Of a stretch of DNA of 64,000 bases, positions 10,856 to 22,280 are shown piece by piece. How positions within the stretch are numbered: the stretch's first letter is position 1; each line of letters begins with the position of its first letter. Where the stretch lies: contig NC_090259.1 of NCBI RefSeq assembly GCF_037325665.1, forward strand, positions 35,695,914 to 35,759,913. Direction: 5' to 3'. Source of the stretch: Littorina saxatilis (lineage: Eukaryota; Mollusca; Gastropoda; Littorinimorpha; Littorinidae). The translations under genes were made by a program, and so were the position numbers. Under the pieces are notes generated by a model that saw nothing but the letters and a program-made list of their open reading frames with translations, had not been told where the DNA came from and did no database searches.

Positions 10856-11927
10856 TCTGAAATCCATTAAGCATACACTGACACTCCATCAGCCATCTGA
10901 GATGATGCATCAGGAGCAGAATTTATCATTTACATACAGACGAGACAATGCGCTTAAATCAGGCAAAATACCACTTTATCCACCCAAGGCAATCAGCCTT
11001 GAAGTGTTTTTTTCTATTATTTTAGCTGTACTCTGTACAGTTAATTTTCTATAATTTGAAAGGCATTATGACTACATATCGCAGAAGATAAGACCATGTC
11101 TAACACACATCAATTTTCTTCAGCTTCTGTCCCCCCCTTAGACAAATGATAACCTGACACGCCATAGCTCAGCTCACAGTACAGACTGGAACGTGCATGC
11201 TTTTGCAGATGAAGAGATACAAATATGAAAGGTCACTTCATGCAGTTCTGGCAATGTTCAGTCAACACATAACCGTACTGAATTCATGACTAAAAATCAC
11301 ACACACAATCACACACAGACATGCTCAAACACATACTCTATCTCTGTTTGCCCCACTCAGACGTGCACTGGTACATCCAGTTTTACAGAACCCCTTGATA
11401 CATGTGACAACCCAGCTCAACGTGCAGGCATTACTTCATCAACTCACAATTTGAAATATCTCCTGTTTAAACTTTCTGTTAGCAAACTTCAAAAATAACA
11501 TTACCTAATGCCTAACGCGATGGTAGCTACACACGTATGTAGAAGTACACATCTGGACGCAGCAGGTCATCAACACAAGCAGTGACATCAAATGAAAGGT
11601 GTTCAATGTCTGCTTTGACTATACTGCCACTCCTAGAAAGCTAAAAGACAAACACAATATCTCTGCCTGCTCTGTGACATCAAATGAAGGGTGTTCAGCA
11701 AATTACTTCAAATTACTTCATATGGGGTGTATAATGATCGTTCCACAAAATGTCCAGTTTGAGGTTCAAATAGTCTAACTCTAAATGTTCTCTTGTCAAT
11801 GTGTTAAAAATGTATAGGTATCGACGTGTTAGTAGGTGTGACACTGAGTGGGTGTCACACTCACACGATTTAAACCCTCCAGATTTTAACCGTTGAGACA
11901 GCTAAATTACAGCCAAGGGCAATGGGT
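10856..11927. other. Non-coding, nothing recognised
   Basis: Contains a short pair of similar segments around GACATCAAATGAA (about 11583 and 11677) and a small GTGTGACA/TGTCACAC inverted pair near 11837-11861. No gene or clear element. Confidence 0.4.
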
Positions 11928-12247
11928 TACAGTAAAACCTGAGTCTAGCGGACCCTTGTTGTAACGGCCACCTGCTACATACGGACAGTTTATCATGGAA
12001 CGAACACGATTTCAACAATAACTAACCTTTAACGGACGGACACCAGCCACTTACGGACGCGGACACGATTTTTCGGACCGTAGGAAGGGTAAACACTGTC
12101 ACAAACGGACACTACGTACATGAAAACGCAACTTCGAAAACTCGATTGTTATTCAGGTCAGTGCTCGGCAGCCGTAGCACAAATGGTTGTTGATTGGTTG
12201 TCCTGTCCCTTTTCTGACCAATCAGTGGCTTGTTTAGATGGAGACTC

Positions 12248-12345
12248 ACTTTCGCTCACTCACTTTCGCTTCGCTCACTCACTTTCGCTTCGCTCACTCA
12301 CTTTCGCTTCGCTCACTCACTTTCGCTTCGCTCACTTTCGCTTTT
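12248..12345 (+). repeat. 19-bp minisatellite in Tigger leader
   Basis: About five tandem copies of CACTTTCGCTTCGCTCACT, the last truncated. Specific to this element within the window. Confidence 0.9.
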
Positions 12346-12395
12346 CCGCATTGTGGATACAGTCACAACCAAAAGCAACAGTACTGTGTTTGAAA

Positions 12396-12701
12396 ATGGA
12401 ATCTCCAGCAGGAAAAAGAAAAGCGTTGACTTTAGAGCAGCGTGTCGCTGCCTTGAAAAAACTAGATAGCGGCCAATCATGCCGAGATGTGGCGAAGGAG
12501 ATGGGATGTGGTAAAACACAGATCGCGAGGATCAAATCGGAAAAAGAAGACGTGATGAAGGAGTGGGAGTCAGGGGCACGAAGCGACCAAAAAACTGTGA
12601 AACGTCGGAAAACGCAATATGAAGACCTGAACAACGTGGTATGGGAGTGGTTTTGTACTGCAAGATCGAAGAATCTGCCCGTCAGTGGACCACTTATACA
12701 G
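12396..12701 (+). pseudogene. Tigger transposase 5' part: CENP-B-type HTH domain
   Basis: Starts MESPAGKRKALTLEQRVAAL and continues with the pattern of the CENP-B/pogo N-terminal helix-turn-helix: LDSGQSCRDVAKEMGCGKTQ, then IARIK. The region VVWEWFCTARSKNLPVSGPL matches the start of the second HTH (CENP-B C-box-like, HTH_Tnp_Tc5). A GTAAGA at 12702 looks like a splice donor directly after the CAG at 12701, so this may be a true exon end. I chose the methionine at 12396 because upstream in-frame codons come from the 19-bp repeat. The catalytic domain does not follow. Confidence 0.75.
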
Positions 12702-13020
12702 GTAAGAAAATGCAACCATTTATCATTTACCACTCCCCCCATCCTATTAATCTCTCTCTCGATCTCTCTCTCTTTGTAAGCAATCGTTCGAAGGAAATAA
12801 TAGTTAACACAGCTAAATTTTTGTTCCATGCATTTATGCTGAGACTAGAAAAACTGAATGAAACAAGAGCTGACCCAATTTGGTCGAGACACTGCGGAAT
12901 TTCCCGTTGAACGACCGATGAAGAGTCAGCTATTTTTAGCTTTGTGACGTCCGACTTGCGTAAGTTTGAATGCACAGAGTGTGTAGGGAACGGGGTAGGT
13001 GGAGGGTGGATCAGTCTGCA

Positions 13021-13225
13021 TCTGAAGACGACGAAGAGGAAGAAAGGTCAATCACAACAAAAGAAGCTCTGTCCCAGCTCTCTCCTCAACTTTGCTGAGA
13101 TGCAGGGAAATGTCGAGCTTGTGAATGCTGCCTTCACGCTGAAGTCCATGCTTGAAGACGTCAAGCTTAGGGAAGCTGGACGAGCCAAACAAACAGGCAT
13201 CCAGGACTTTTTCAAATCGTCTTGA
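13021..13225 (+). pseudogene. Tigger transposase C-terminal fragment
   Basis: An acidic stretch (SEDDEEEE) and SITTKEALSQLS lie in one frame at about 13019-13080. The next block, NFAEMQGNVELVNAAFTLKS then MLEDVKLREAGRAKQTG, ends IQDFFKSS at 13225 in another frame, so a frameshift separates them. The pattern matches the C-terminal tail of Tigger-type transposases. It lies in the same element as the HTH exon at 12396. Confidence 0.65.
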
Positions 13226-13707
13226 TGAACACTATTCAATTCAATCTAATTTAATCTTGTTTTAATTCCTGTCACCGCCCTCAATCTGTGCCTTGTACAA
13301 TGATCTGGTAATTTTATTTAAGTTTTTACCTTGTGTTTTGTGTTGAAAAATAAATACATACTCCAGGATTGACAAAAAGTGTCTTGTACATTTTACGTGC
13401 TCTTTGACTTTGTAAAATATTGCCCCGGCCCCATCACCTGTGAAGAAAGGACACCTGTCTGATAGGGACACCATTACCATACCCCAAGGGTGTCCTTTAG
13501 AGACAGGTTTTACTGTATTGTCATTGATGACTCACAATTTCAGAGGGGTTTATTGAAACACATTTTGGAGAGAACATAAAAGCTGGAACATTGGACCATT
13601 TGAGGATGAAAGTCACTTTCCATCTTAATGCTTGTTATTCTCTCCTGTGCCAGGAGTTTGGTTCCGCATAACTCGCACTTAGTTTTGATGCATATGTTGT
13701 CTGTATC

Positions 13708-13747
13708 AAAAAACAAGAAAGGTAGGTTGCTACCTTTCTTGTTTTTT
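13708..13747. repeat. Perfect short hairpin, 18-bp stem and 4-nt loop
   Basis: The left arm (13708-13725, containing CAAGAAAGGTAG) is the exact reverse complement of the right arm (13730-13747), with loop GTTG. The stem ends in an A/T run, so on the plus strand it would resemble a hairpin followed by Us. No gene adjoins it. Confidence 0.85.
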
Positions 13748-14002
13748 TATTTGGAATTTTGGAACATTGGCAGTCTCTTTGTTTTTGGATTATGTTGTCT
13801 TTATTTAGAGCGCTTACGTCCCTTTGTTTCTTAAATCTTACCATAAGCGCTTTGCCTTATTTGTTTTTATTCTCATTTGACTTACAGACCAGAAACTTTG
13901 TAGAATGGTAATGCACAAACTGGAGTAAATGTGCACCAAATATGAATACAAACTGACGGAAACAAGAAAAGCAAATGCTTATATGACTCCTATTGTCCAA
14001 TT

Positions 14003-14905
14003 TTAGTGGAACCCTTCTTTTCAAAGCCCTGATGGAAGACTCACTTACTTGTAAGACCACCCCCCCCTGACACAAGCATTAAGGTCTTGTTTTTCACCCA
14101 CATTTGTTATTGTTAACCTGTGTAAATTCCCCCCCATTTTAAGACTCCCTCCTTTTCTCAGATGTTGTTAACCTGTGTAAATTCCCCCCCATTTTAAGAC
14201 TCCCTCCTAAGTTTCTCAGATGTTGTTAACCTGTGTAAATTCCCCCCCATTTTAAGACTCCCTCCTTTTCTCAGATGTTGTTAACCTGTGTAAATTCCCC
14301 CCCACTTTAAGACTCCGAGTCCTTTTCTCAGATGTTGTTAACCTGTGTAAATTCCCCCCCATTTTAAGACTCCCTCCTTTTCTCAGATGTTGTTAACCTG
14401 TGTAAATTCCCCCCCATTTTAAGACTCCTTCCTTTTCTCAGATGTTGTTAACCTGTGTAAATTCCCCCCCACTTTAAGACTCCGAGTCCTTTTCTCAGAT
14501 GTTGTTAACCTGTGTATTTTAAGACTCCCTCCTTTTCTCAGATGTTGTTAACCTGTGTAAATTCCCCCCCATTTTAAGACTCCCTCCTTTTCTCAGATGT
14601 TGTTAACCTGTGTAAATTCCCCATTTTAAGACTCCCTCCTTTTCTCAGATGTTGTTAACCTGTGTAAATTCCCCATTTTAAGACTCCCTCCTTTTCTCAG
14701 ATGTTGTTAACCTGTGTAAATTCCCCCCCACTTTAAGACTCCGAGTCCTTTTCTCAGATGTTGTTAACCTGTGTAAATTCCCCCCCATTTTAAGACTCCC
14801 TCCTTTTCTCAGATGTTGTTAACCTGTGTAAATTCCCCATTTTAAGACTCCCTCCTTTTCTCACATGTTATGAGGTCTTACAAGGGAGGTTCTATATGCA
14901 TCAGG
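14003..14905. mobile_element. Probable Tigger-type MITE carrying an expanded minisatellite
   Basis: The left side reads AGTGGAACCCTTCTT and then TTGTAAGACCACCCC (about 14050). The right side reads GAGGTCTTACAAGGGAGGTT. These are inverted CCTCCCTTGTAAGACC-like blocks resembling pogo/Tigger subterminal sequence. A related short copy may lie at 17026-17102, with the same TTTTCTCAGAT and AAGGAGGGTT words. The termini are degraded, so the boundaries are approximate. Confidence 0.4.
14100..14867 (+). repeat. Minisatellite, 14 copies of a ~55-bp unit
   Basis: The unit is GTTAACCTGTGTAAATTCC, a C run, then ATTTTAAGACTCCCTCCTTT and TCTCAGATGTT. GTTAACCTG begins at 14112, 14167, 14224, 14280, 14337, 14392, 14447, 14504, 14547, 14602, 14654, 14706, 14763 and 14818. 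Spacing is 43-57 bp. Variants include CTTTAAGACTCCGAGTCC in three units, spaced three to five units apart, which suggests block duplications. The C run varies from none to about eight. Confidence 0.97.
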
Positions 14906-14924
14906 ACATGTGAGGACAAGACTT

Positions 14925-15295
14925 ATCACCCCCATAGCTCTGTGGATCATTTCACTTGTGATAGATCTTCTCCAGCAATTATTTTCATGCTGTGACCTTG
15001 ATATTATTTTGACAAACAAAATCCACATTTTTGTCATGTCTGAAGATCAACAACAGTGTGTGAAATTGGGTGGCTTTAGCTTCAAAAACAGAGAAAACCT
15101 CAATGTTAAGTTTTTATGAACAGAACATGACCCAACTGTGACCCCACATTTGACGAGCGTGAACCAAAAGGGTGAAGCATGTCGGGAGATCCTCAAACCC
15201 TAGAAGTGTCCTCAACATTAAGTATTTTGTCTAAGCACAGCTGGCCGGTCGGCCTAACACTCGTCCTAGGAGATTACTCAGGCGAGTCAAAAATG
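14925..15295 (+). repeat. TGACCTTGA-type dispersed repeat, copy A
   Basis: Shares ordered landmarks with 18645-19320 and 46375-46680: GATAGATCTTCTCCAGC, TGCTGTGACCTTG, ACAACAGTGTGTGAAATT, TTCAAAAACA, CCTCAATGTTAAGTTTTTAT, GACCC-CTGTGACCCCA-ATTTGACGAG and a terminal ACTCAGGCGAGTCAAAA. Non-coding, with no transposase. A typical molluscan-looking non-autonomous repeat. Confidence 0.7.
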
Positions 15296-17025
15296 ACCAG
15301 CTTCACATTCCAGTCACATTTATAAGCGGTGTGCAAAATTTATCAATGACTTGAATGTATTTCTCCATTGGGACTGCCCTGATCCTGATTGTAATTGCTG
15401 TCTTCAGGTCACTGAGGACTGATCATGCACAAACACATGTTCACCTGAACTATGATAATAAGTTAATTCACTGAACACATGTAAACGTCAAGAGCACTTT
15501 TCTGCTTGCCATGTTTGATAGGTCACCCTGTACAAAACATGGCACCACAAATGAGGTCCTCTGCAAGGTCAAAAGGTGGACCTGTCACACTGGTTTGAAC
15601 TAACATGTAACAAAGCATGTACATGTATAGCAAACATGCTGACAAAAGCCAAGCTGAAAACAACTGGCATAAGATAGAGGTGATTCTTGGGATGCTTTAG
15701 AACAGTCACCCAATTATTTTAGCATGATTATTCCCCAGAATAGTCCACAAGCCAGAACATTTTGTTAAGGTATTAACTTTTTTACAAATGACATGAGTTC
15801 ACTGTGGTCCCCATTAAGAGTTAAGAACAATACACTGGTAACGTGGTTACATTCAACTCTTGTTGAGTTTTGAAGAATTTGATTTTAATTATCTATGATC
15901 CTTTGTCTTCTGATTACGGCATGATTTATTTTTTAAAAACCCAGATTACTCAAGGAACTACATTCAGCTGCTTATGAACTTCATTGAAAGATATAGGCAT
16001 TATGATACCATATCTTTCTATAATAGCATTGGCAGATTTGAAATGAAAAGACGAACAAACAAAACTGTATGGTGTATCACACACTGGGTTCTTCGCACGC
16101 ACGCGCTCATTTTGTTTATGTACAAGCTATTTACATGTTCTATAAAAACTCGCATCATACCGGCAGAGTGACAAATGTTGACCCCACTCACAAGTCCCAA
16201 AACCATGCATTCATCTAATGAGGCAGAATACCCTAACCACCCCATTCAGATATCACTATGTACATAGTGTACACTTCCAAGCAAATGCCAGACACATGAA
16301 ATACAGGAGTTAGCTAGAAAGTAGGCCTGAACTCTAAACAGCCACAACTTGGAGATTCAAAGAGTAGGTCTGTGTACTGGCACTTTTCCTGCTCCATTTA
16401 CTCAACCTTTAAAACATGTGTTCAGACATCATAAAACTCTTTTCTACTGATCGCAAAGCCCCGCACCCTGCAATGAAGATGAATTGTCATTTGAACATGG
16501 ACAGAATGACTACTTTTATCGACACGTATAGCACAGTAACAGGTAAACCAAACATTCTCAGGAAATAGATCATGAGAGAGGAAGGCTGAAGGCTTCATGT
16601 TGTAGTCCACAGGCCTCCAATACACACCACATATGAACAATATATTTTGGCAATGCATAGAGTACCTTTGTAGTCAAGCACATAAGTTTTCTACCTGGGT
16701 TAAATGCAAGAAATAAACTGATTTTGTGATAAAGTTGGTTGCTTACATGACCTATCTCAAAGTATTGATCATACCAACTATGGGACTGAAGCATAATGTT
16801 CATGAGTTCATTTTATTCTGAGAGGAAAACACATCGTTCCATGGACTTGAACAAACACACACACCCACACACGAAAGGCCTTGAAGCAATCTCCAAAATG
16901 AAATGTTAGAAACAAAACCCACCTCACATCAACTAACGCTGCTAGCCTCATTGTAAATGTCTTAAAATAAACAAGAAAAGCACATGCGACTTCCCTTCAT
17001 CATCCTATTACACTCACTAAATTAC
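15296..17025. other. Non-coding, nothing recognised
   Basis: No conserved frame, splice-supported exon, RNA gene or repeat ends seen on either strand. Confidence 0.45.
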
Positions 17026-17114
17026 AGTGGACACCCCCCCCCCCCTTTATGACCCTGTTTTCTCAGATTGTTTGATGTCTTAAAAGGAGGGTTGTACTGT
17101 ACATGAAATGAATC

Positions 17115-17519
17115 GGGGATATAGCTCAGTCGGTAGCGCGCTGGATTTGTATTCAGTTGGCCGCTGTCAGCGTGAGTTCGATCCCAGGTTCGGCGGAAAT
17201 TTATTTCACAGAGTCAACTTTGTGTGCAGACTCTCTTCGGTGTCCGAACCACCCCCCGTGTATACTACATTGGGTGTGCACGTTAAAGATCCCACGATTG
17301 ACAAAAGGGTCTTTCCTGGCAAAATTGCTTAGGCACAGTTAATAATTGTCTACCATACCCGTGTGACTTGGAATAAGGCCGTGAAAGGTAAATATGCGCC
17401 GACATGGCTGCAATCTACTGGCCGTATAAAATTTCATCTCACATGGCATCACTGCAGAGCGCCTAGAACTGTACCCACGGAATATGCGCGATATAAGCCT
17501 CATTGATTGATTGATTGAT
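17115..17519 (+). mobile_element. tRNA-derived SINE with (TTGA)n tail
   Basis: The head GGGGATATAGCTCAGTCGGT gives a pol III A box, and GAGTTCGATCCCAGG gives a B box. The body contains CAGAGTCAACTTTGTGTGCA, GTTAAAGATCCCACG and AATATGCGCGATATAAGCC, and the tail is ATTGATTGATTGATTGATTG. It is flanked by the 6-bp duplication TGAATC (17109-17114 and 17520-17525). Because heads are shared but bodies differ, this and the SINE at 17555 belong to different subfamilies. Confidence 0.88.
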
Positions 17520-17554
17520 TGAATCACAAATATTTGCTGTTCTACCCTCATAAA

Positions 17555-17908
17555 TAGGGGCGGGGATGTAGCTCAGTCAGTAGCGCGCTGGATTTGTATC
17601 CAGTTGGCCGCTGTCAGCGTGAGTTCGTCCCCACGTTCGGCGAGAGATTTATTTCTCAGAGTCAACTTTGTGTGCAGACTCTCCTCGGTGTCCGAACACC
17701 CTCGTGTGTACACGCAAGCACAAGACCAAGTGCGCACGAAAAAGATCCTGTAATCCATGTCAGAGTTCGGTGGGTTATAGAAACACGAAAATACCCAGCA
17801 TGCTTCCTCCGAAAGCGGCGCATGGCTGCCTAAATGGCGGGGTAAAAACGGTCATACACGTGAAAGCCGTGGGAGTTTCAGCCCATGAACGAACAAACAA
17901 ACAAACCA
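17555..17908 (+). mobile_element. tRNA-derived SINE with (CAAA)n tail
   Basis: A box TAGCTCAGTCAGTAGCGCG and a B-box-like GAGTTCGTCCCCACG. The body carries GTGTACACGC, AAGACCAAGTGCGCAC, GATCCTGTAATCCATGTCAG and CCGAAAGCGGCGCATGGCTG, and the tail is GAACGAACAAACAAACAAAC. A clear 11-bp target duplication ACCCTCATAAA (17544-17554 and 17909-17919) brackets it. The long perfect duplication suggests a fairly recent insertion. The same body sequence occurs in the split SINE at 7580-8915. Confidence 0.92.
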
Positions 17909-18644
17909 ACCCTCATAAAAAACAATGTCCAAGAGAACGTTGATTTTCTACTTATTGTCCCAAATTTGATCCTAATGCCAACTGACATAACAATTCATAT
18001 TGTGTTTCAATCCTAAGAATATCCCCAAAACAAACTTGCCCCAACCCCCTTACTACCCTCTAAATTTTGAGATAGAAAATAACAACCCAAAAACCATTAT
18101 AATTTTTATTTTATACACCGATTAACAGTTCCGCGGCCATTTTAGATTCACACATGCGCACATCTTTTTTTACGAGCACTTTTGCTTTCTTCTTCCTCTT
18201 CTGATTTCCTTTTTTTGAGAAAATGTGCATCCGCAGATCGTTTTTTCTTCTTCTTCCTGTTCCGGTTGATTTGAGAAAGCGTATATTCAGTTGGCAGAAA
18301 GTGCAATTTTGTAGTCTTCCAGCCCTGAAGTTGCTTTTGAGTGTTCGAAGAAAGAGTGTAAAGGTTCTAAGGATTACATCGGGCACACAAACACGCGATT
18401 TTCCTTTTTTTTCCCTTTGATTTGAACGCGTGCGCAGATCGTTTTTGCGAGTGTGTTCGTACTTCTTCCTCTTCCGCTTTCCTTCTTCGTTCCATGTAAA
18501 CGCCGAAACTGTTAACTGGTGTATTACCCTGCAGTTGCATCCAAGTTGACACCTCTAGTCTAGCTAAGACTAAATTACCCCAGACCTGTGACCTCATATC
18601 AAACACTATATTTTGATGGAGTGGAGACTTATTTCCTTGATAGC

Positions 18645-19320
18645 TCAGTGGATATTTTTAATAGTGATAGATCTTCTCCAGCTAACATGTTCATGCTGTG
18701 ACCTTGGTAAAGGTAAAGGTAAAGGTATTCCCATAACCATCTGGTCGTAGGGGAGAGAGATGTTAGAGATCTCAACTTTTCTGGGGGCCAGCTTTATGAG
18801 GGCGGTGCCCATCTCCTCTCCCTCGCTGCCTTTGCCTTCCCCGGCCCTGAATAGGGTCAGGTACCCATTTCCAGCTGGGTGGACTGGAGAGCGCTCGGAA
18901 AAATCGGGTATTTGTATTTGTCCCCGAGTGGGGGACGAACCACGACCTCCAGCGTGAGAGGCAAGCGCTCTAACCACTGCGCCACTCCGCTCTCCCTAAT
19001 GTGACCTTGACATTTGACAAAAACCAACCAAATTTGTGTCATGTCTAGAGATCATCAAAACCTTGCAAGTGTGTGAAATTTGGTGGCATAAGCTTCAAAA
19101 ACATCAGAGAAATCCTCAATGTTATTTTTTTATAAACTGAACATGACCCCGCTGTGACCCCAAATTTGACAAGGGTCAACCAAACTGGGGTCATGTCGGG
19201 AGAGCATTAACACTAGAAGTATGCAAAGTTTTAAAGCTCTAGCTTCATAGACATCCAATATAAACTCAATGTTATGGTTTTTTTTGTCTACAGCCACTGC
19301 TCATTCCTGAGTCTCTCCTG
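18645..19320 (+). repeat. TGACCTTGA-type dispersed repeat, copy B (split by a SINE)
   Basis: Left part 18645-18706 carries GATAGATCTTCTCCAGC and ATGCTGTGACCTTG; the right part resumes at 19000 with TGTGACCTTGACATTTGAC. Order and content match copies at 14925 and 46375. The interruption is the minus-strand SINE at 18707-18999. Confidence 0.75.
18707..18999 (-). mobile_element. tRNA-derived SINE with (TTTACC)n tail
   Basis: On the minus strand it begins GAGAGCGGAGTGGCGCAGTG (A box TGGCGCAGTGG) and has GTGGTTCGTCCCCCACTC (B box). It ends in repeated TTTACC units (plus strand GGTAAA, 18706-18728). It is flanked by the 10-bp duplication TGTGACCTTG (18697-18706 and 19000-19009). It belongs to a family different from the SINEs at 17.1 and 17.6 kb, judging by head and tail. 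Confidence 0.9.
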
Positions 19321-21337
19321 ATCAATCAGGGTAGTCAAAATTCAATAAAAGAGAAGTCTCAAAGTTCTTTTCAAATGCACATACATGTATCTAAATCACA
19401 CACAAAGCATGCAAAATCATAAAGTCAAATCATATGATAATGCAATTAACGCTGCTGAAGTTTGTGATAGCACGTTCAAGCCTGCAGCCTTGAATATTTG
19501 TTTAACATACGATTTTTACTCAAAATCACAATTACAGTTTGGTCAAATAAGCCATGGCACGTTTTTGTGTGTTTATCTGCTTGTCTGGATCCCATGCTGC
19601 AATAATCTCAGAAAACTTGCGAACTTTCTTGTCCTCAGGGAAAGATGCTTTTATGTAAGCACCAAAGACTTGTTCAAGTGAATAAATATGAGCACAGAGG
19701 TAACCTTGCACACCATTTTCAGCACTAAGCTAAGGTCTCACTGCATCCTCTTTATTTCCCCAATAATCAAAGTTCTGAAACGTATCTTAGGTTCAGTATG
19801 ACAGATACATCACTTGTTTCACCTTTATTTCTGTCCAAATAAAATGTACCCCCCCCCCCCCCCCCAAAAAAAAAAAAAAAGATGAGAAAAGAAACAAACA
19901 CTTGGTGGTTCCTTCACTCGTTGATGTACCTTTTTAAATAAAGGTTTCTGGCTTCACATTTTGACCAATCTACTTGAACAAACACGGATATCTGGTCAAA
20001 TGAAAGTGACAGAAAGTAACAAATTATTGCACACAACAGATGCTTTATACGAAAATGTAGGATCACAAAATCTCTGCTCACAAAGAATACATTTTCCTAT
20101 ATTACATCTGTGTGCTTCTGTCTCAGAATACAGTCAACAGTGCATTAAATTAAATATTATATAAAAATCAAGAGAACATAGTCCCTAACATTAAAATCAA
20201 AGAAAAATGTAATGCATGTTGTATTGTGAAACACCAGGAAATCAGAGATCCTCAACAATGTAAGCAAGAGGTTGTATAAGGCAGGAAAAGTGCTTTTACA
20301 GAACTGCATAAACAGGCAAGAAACATATTCAAAGTACATTAAACACTTAAAGACATTTATAAAACAAACAACCAATCAAGCACCAGTAGCCTACCGTGTG
20401 TTAGTGCGTGAACATTTAAACAAGAAACTGAAACTAAGTCAGAAACTCATGTCCACATTCTTTTAAAAAAATTTCGCAAAAATACAAAATACTCCTGCAT
20501 ATTTTCAGACACGGTACAATATATGCTTGGTCCTGTACCAAGTATAACTGATGTATTTAGTCCATCATGGCAAAAATTTTCTTTTAGAATTGCGCAGATT
20601 TTTTCTTTTAAATTTGGATGATATTTTGTGTTAAATTTACTGACTGTTCTTGCTTACTGTGTAAGGGCTTGACTGTCTGCCATGTTCCTCTTGTAAATTT
20701 GTTTGAAGACACCACTATAAGCCGTAGGCTTGTTGTTGTTTTCATCTTATGTCAATGTATATTTCTTGAACATGTAAAATATCAATAAACATTGTTTAAA
20801 CCAGATTGCAGACAAGGTTTCATCACCTATTGTTTATTAGTCTTTGATCCAAAGCAAATAATGGTGGAAACCATGAAGCTCTGTTCTGAGACTGTAACAA
20901 ATTATTGCACACAAATTGCAGTAAAATCATCAGTTCAATCAACAGAATACTGCACAGAGATAAGTTCCTCACTCACAGCCCACACACACATACAAAAGTG
21001 AAACTGAAAGAAATGTGATGTCTCCATAGTCTACTCACATTTACTTTGATACCTTTCACTGTAAATGTTCTGTTTGATACAGGTCCACAGTTACAAACAG
21101 CCACATGCACGAAGTCTGTTTGTTTCAAAGGGTAGTAGGCAGCCTACTTAACTTGATCAAATTCAACGATGCTATGACTTCTCCCATCTTTTCATAAACA
21201 ACATGTTAAAAGCTTGAGTACTGTCTGAATCTTGTACCAGTGGATAAGAACACAAATGGATTCTCAACTAAACACATGCTACATATGTCATTTGATACAA
21301 AAGCCTACAATTGTCATCAGACACAGAAGCATGGCTC
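19321..21337. other. Non-coding; possible LINE 3' end near 20.8 kb
   Basis: No gene seen. A C-run followed by an A-run lies at about 19849-19880. At 20740-20800 the sequence TATTTCTTGAACATG... ATCAATAAACATTGTTTAAA resembles the polyadenylated end of a retroelement, but no coding part adjoins it. This interval lies downstream of GPSM2 and may include its 3' untranslated region; I could not identify a minus-strand polyadenylation signal with confidence. Confidence 0.4.
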
Positions 21338-22089
21338 TTAAAGGCACAGTAAGCCTCCCGTAAACCATCACAGATACTGTCAGGCTTTTACACACAGTAC
21401 AAACACCCTTTCATTTAAACACTCACCGCTTGAGAACATCCTTGGTGCCCTCCGTAAAGAGCGAGCAATTTTCAAAGAATTTATTTTTGCGTGGTTTATC
21501 TTACCCCTGAGCCATCGTGAACCCGTGTGATCCAGTTTCCCTTTTTCACAATGCAGTCGTCAGTTAGTAATTTGAATGCGACTCGCTGTGAGCTTATCTG
21601 CAATAGCACGTTATTATGTACCTCTGACTATGCACGAAACAAACGGCTGTGGTTCACAAGAACTCTCGCGATGGCTTTTGACTGTTCAGAGGAACTGGCG
21701 ATAGACATAAACCGTCGTCTGCTACGAAAACCACGACCTTGCGTGACCCTGCTTCCGGGCGTTTCTTTTTTCAAACTTTCAAAACTTCGAATTGTACTGA
21801 TCTTGTCTTGATAAAAAAAAGAATTCTTTTATGATTTAAGAATGTTTGTGTAACAAGCTGTCAATTTATTATTTAGATTTTAAAAGTTAGGTCTAGCGCC
21901 AAAACGCACCACGGTCCGATTGTCTCTGACACAATCCACAAAATTAATTCTTTGAAAATTGCTCGCTCTTTACGTAGGGCACCTAGGATGTTCCCGTTTG
22001 GTGAGCGTTCAAATGGAAGGGTGTTTGTACTGTGTGTAAAAGCCTGACAGTATCTGTGATGGTTTACGGGAGGCGCACTGTGCCTTCAA
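21338..22089. mobile_element. Long-TIR MITE, TTAA-type ends
   Basis: Inverted arms of ~147 bp (21338-21484 and about 21942-22089) share GGCACAGTAAGCCTCCCGTA, ACCATCACAGATACTGTCAG and GAGCGAGCAATTTTCAAAGA against their reverse complements. The left end reads TTAAAGGCACAG and the right CTGTGCCTTCAA, so a TTAA duplication with one change is possible (piggyBac- or Kolobok-like). That is inference. The interior has a 94-codon open frame (21527-21811) without recognisable domain. It sits about 190 bp beyond the GPSM2 stop codon, possibly within its 3' untranslated region. Confidence 0.8.
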
Positions 22090-22280
22090 GACATGGGTTA
22101 GCATAGTACAATATATGTGGGACCTTGCAGTGAGGTGAGCTCACCAGTTTGACACCATGTCAATTAAGTACTATTTTCTGTGCACAGTTTGCACATTGTC
22201 CAGGCCTGTGAAAGGTGAGCACACAAGCAGTGCACAGTGGACTACAACACACTGACACGGTCTGTCCAGCCACCAAGTAG

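Larger units (their letters stand above)
11930..13515 (+). mobile_element. Tigger/pogo DNA transposon, internally deleted
   Basis: Bounded by inverted CAGTAAAACCTG and CAGGTTTTACTG ends with TA target duplications (11928-11929 and 13516-13517), as in pogo/Tigger. Subterminal GGACAC/GTGTCC repeats recur in both ends. It contains the 5' end of a CENP-B-type transposase (12396-12701) and its extreme C-terminus (about 13075-13225), but not the DDE domain. At 1.59 kb it is a non-autonomous deletion derivative. A 19-bp tandem repeat (12248-12345) sits in its leader. Confidence 0.88.

Noticed and set aside
14100-14867. 55-bp repeat array considered as CRISPR
   Set aside because: Units are contiguous with no spacers and show internal length changes, typical of a minisatellite in a eukaryotic genome.
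17115-17190. Possible functional tRNA gene
   Set aside because: It has A and B boxes but continues into a SINE body with tail and target duplication; acceptor stem pairing is poor.
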